Shown: positions 61,412 to 64,000 of the stretch, one piece after another
Layout of the letters: each line of letters opens with the position of its first letter
Position numbering within the stretch: position 1 is the first letter of the stretch
Assembly (NCBI GenBank): GCA_019614645.1
Contig: JABWDB010000005.1
Span: 4,558,001-4,622,000 of the forward strand
Direction of reading: 5' to 3'
DNA: 64,000 nt
DNA from: Stratiolaelaps scimitus
Taxonomy: Eukaryota; Arthropoda; Arachnida; Mesostigmata; Laelapidae
Made by a program: the position numbers and the translations under genes
The notes under the pieces: generated by a model
Databases searched by the model: none
Seen by the model: only the letters and a program-made list of their open reading frames with translations
Told to the model about the DNA's origin: nothing

Positions 61412-62228
61412 TCATATGGTGACGTTGTGATTCGTCTTGTAGTGACGCTGAAGATGCGAGACGCGCTCCGCCGTAAAGGGGCACATATCACACGAGTAGG
61501 TCTTCAGAACACTCTGGTGGGTGTAGCGGATGTGGCGTCCGAGGTCGGAAGAATGTGACGTTTGGTAGTCGCAGTAATTACAGCCTGCGAGGGCGGCGAT
61601 GACGCGCCCCAACAAAGAGCAGAGGGCACACAAGTTAGATAGGGAGAAAACAAAGCGACCGGGGGGGGGGGTATGACAAGCATTTCTTGTAGGGGTCGAT
61701 AGTGCAATATAGGGTATAAGGTATACAAGTATATCATTGTACATAATAATACACATAGTAATAATCTATACAGATGTTACGTAGCGTAATTGATAGACAC
61801 GTCTTGCTCAATTCATGTCACAGTCGAACAGAGTTAATCTGCGCAGATAAATAATAGGCAAGTCTATATATATATATATATATGTATATATTATTTATTA
61901 TTTTTTTTTGACCTGACTCTTAGCTGTTTCCCTATCTGACAGGCCTCAGCTCTTAACCTTTAGGTATTACTATGAGGACCTGTCGAAGAAAACAGCTGAG
62001 AAAAAAAAAAAAATATATATATATATAATATATATATGTACTACCGTACTGGATAATAATCGTTTCTGAATAGGCACGAAAGCTTCAACAGAGACCCTGA
62101 ACACTTACCGAACGGCTTGCACTGTTCCGATGCATGAACTTGCGCATGATAGACAAAGGCAGCATGACTATGAGCCACGAAATCACATTTCGAGCATCGA
62201 AGTAGACCAGTTGCACCGGTAGTGAAAT
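61412..62228 (-). CDS. C2H2 zinc-finger protein, last two exons (5' part missing)
   Basis: These are the C-terminal exons of another C2H2 zinc-finger protein, presumably a nuclear DNA-binding protein. Minus-strand exons are 62228-62109 and 61584-61412; the donor G|GTAAGT and acceptor CTCGCAG join in phase at a glycine codon. Three fingers are seen: CSKCDF...YHAQVH, CNYCDY...RHIRYTH and CDMCPF...RHYKTNH. The protein ends a few residues later with NVTI. The linkers are not the TGEKP type; the form CxYCDYQTS...LxRHIRYTH is common in poly-finger proteins of arthropods. The acceptor before 62228 shows that more exons exist upstream (higher coordinates), but none with fingers is seen up to 64000. 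It is unrelated in detail to the zinc-finger gene at 1861-2816. Confidence 0.8.
61900..62016 (+). repeat. Dispersed repeat, hairpin-head family, in zinc-finger intron
   Basis: A T-run is followed by CTGACTCTTAGCTGTTTCC, then GGCCTCAGCTCTTAACCTTT and AGGTATTACTATGAGGACCT GTCG, then AAAACAGCTGAG and an A-run. The two outer parts are roughly inverted, so the copy may be a complete small element with terminal inverted repeats. The middle part nearly matches 18475-18515. Confidence 0.65.
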
Positions 62229-62737
62229 CTGCCAAACGAATGAATAGAGACAATGAAGGTCGTAGTGAGCAATGTCTCAGAACCGGAAGACATAGTTAGT
62301 CTTGACAAATCTTCACCTTGCCAACTGTTAATTAGTGTTTATTACCCCTTCGTTTGTTCGATATATGCTGATGGTAAACAATTAGGAGACTGAACAAATC
62401 GCCGCTGGACGATTTTGGAATCGCACTGATTTTGTCTGGGAGCTTTGATTTGATTATATGAAGGAGATCACTGGTGCACAGCAATTCACATACTGACTTC
62501 CGAGTAAATGTCTCACAATGTCCGCAAATCTAACTCACTTACATCATATGAATCATAGGTTAATAAAGCGTCATTTATAGCAATGGTTGGGCTTATCAAA
62601 CGCCTGGAAAAATCAACATGGACCAAGTCGAACTTCGCAAAGGTTAATATTGAAGCGTTCTACGCGATGTGTGTAGTAATCAAGTATTTCTAGTACTAGC
62701 ATAAGGAACCAATTTGTACTAAATAAAACCTATGGAG

Positions 62738-62772
<35 letters not shown>

Positions 62773-64000
62773 TCCGAAAATTATACTGCCGTTTGGCCCG
62801 CCCATACTCGACTGCGTTTGCTAATAGCTCTGCGGCTGTGTGACGTGCGAGAGCGTGGATTTCAAAGAAAGCCGAAGCAAACAGCTAGCAACTACATTTC
62901 TACCATGGAAATGTTATTGACTCGATGTGTTTTCAAGAAACTAACAAACGCGACTGCAACTAATAATTATTGAACCACGAATTGAGGGGTACAATCGTTT
63001 TCAACGCTAGACTATTGTGAAATCCTTGCAACTGACATAACATAGTTAATATCTCTGTAAGCTTTGTTGTTCGTTATTGATCCTGTTTTTGTTGTTGTTG
63101 TTGTTGCTGCTGCAGACATTGGAGTTTCAACTAGTCAACTAGTTAAGCGTTAATTAAATCTATCAGCCAAGCAATTAGCTCGCCCAGCGTCGTCGTCATC
63201 GCGTCAAAGAGCTTTCCTCGCTTGCGTCGATTGGCATGGATATGCGTCACACTCAATATCTCTCGTAGTCTACGGAAACGTTTTTTCATAAGTGATCATT
63301 TTATTCATTGTTCATTGCATCGTAACAATCAGCAGTAAATCTAGAAGCGAATCAACTTTAAGCGTCTTGTCGACCCCGCTGTCTCGATCAGGCTATAATC
63401 GTGGGACAAGCAGGAATCAACGGGTCGGCTATCTTCCCTCGTAGGGACAAACTGTCCGGCGCAGTTTCGGTAGCCAGAAAAGGAAAGCTCGGCGTTCATC
63501 TGAAACAAAACTCAAGATTAATAATAATTCTTATGCTTGAATATGAAACGTATATACAACACGTCGCGGCGTGCTGCCACACATCAATGTTTGGCTCGGT
63601 GATAGATAACCAGGGCAACTATTCACATCGAGTGATTTTGTTTTTGTTTCAGTAAGATACCTTTCAATAGCTACTGCTACGAGCTGCCTCTGTAATTCAG
63701 TACATTATAGAAGACGATTTGTGAATAGTAAATCAAGCAAAAGGCTTAAATACAATCATATGTCACAAGGGAAGAACATAGCAAAACTCATATATACGAA
63801 AAACTACCAATCGATGAAGGTAATAAAACAAAAGTTAAAACAAAACAAAATTTATAAATGAAATATATATATATATATATCTGTTTTTATTAAAATAAAT
63901 ATTAAAATGTAATATATTCTCCGCTGTGGTTTTTTGTTTTCGTGAGCGAATTGTGATATTACTAGTATGATTATCAACACTACAACTACAACTACTTGCT
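62229..64000. other. Upstream flank of the second zinc-finger gene
   Basis: This is presumably intron or 5' flank of the minus-strand zinc-finger gene. It contains TA tracts at 62741-62770 and 63863-63880 and a TTG run at about 63088-63108. One plus-strand frame (63401-63655, 84 aa) shows no domain. No further finger exon is seen. Confidence 0.5.
62741..62770. repeat. (TA)n microsatellite
   Basis: An uninterrupted alternating TA tract of about 30 bp in the flank or intron of the minus-strand zinc-finger gene. Confidence 0.9.

Overview
The window is eukaryotic nuclear DNA. Its genes are split by GT-AG introns of about 50 to 1,200 bp, the gaps are full of (TA)n, (GA)n and (ATT)n microsatellites and dispersed short repeats, and there are no operons. 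The gene set points to an arthropod: an IRAK/Pelle-type death-domain kinase, a secreted animal heme peroxidase with many introns, USP22/Nonstop, ING4/5, a PRA1-family protein and C2H2 zinc fingers. Intron sizes and base composition would suit a parasitiform mite or a similar chelicerate, but that placement is inference.

Six genes can be reconstructed with consistent splice phases, and a seventh is partial. In order they are: a short C2H2 zinc-finger gene (plus strand, 3' exons at 1861-2816, 5' end unresolved); an ING4/ING5-type H3K4me3 reader (minus, 9439-12278, 5 exons, 253 aa); a secreted heme peroxidase (plus, 18706-27353, 17 exons, 691 aa); an IRAK/Pelle-type kinase (minus, 30391-33688, 5 exons, 609 aa); USP22/Nonstop (plus, 41790-45684, 6 exons, 529 aa); an ARL6IP5/PRAF2-like four-pass membrane protein (plus, 52086-54133, 4 exons, 182 aa); and the 3' exons of a second C2H2 gene (minus, 61412-62228).

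The genes are not obviously linked in function. ING4/5 (a histone acetyltransferase subunit) and USP22 (the SAGA H2B deubiquitinase) are both chromatin factors. The IRAK-type kinase belongs to Toll/IL-1R signalling. The peroxidase carries a signal peptide and should act outside the cell or in the secretory path.

The gaps hold one clear mobile element: a 793-bp foldback element with near-identical inverted arms at 4434-5226. They also hold a tRNA-like SINE (24085-24240, with a truncated opposite-strand copy at 47758-47822), at least three further families of short dispersed repeats, and several perfect or near-perfect hairpins. Nothing in the window looks like a wholly new multi-gene system. 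The observations most worth following are the unusual kinase (long N-terminal extension, Thr at the expected gatekeeper site, PLE instead of APE), the peroxidase with an altered distal heme motif, two very short 5' introns that change predicted start codons, and the foldback element.
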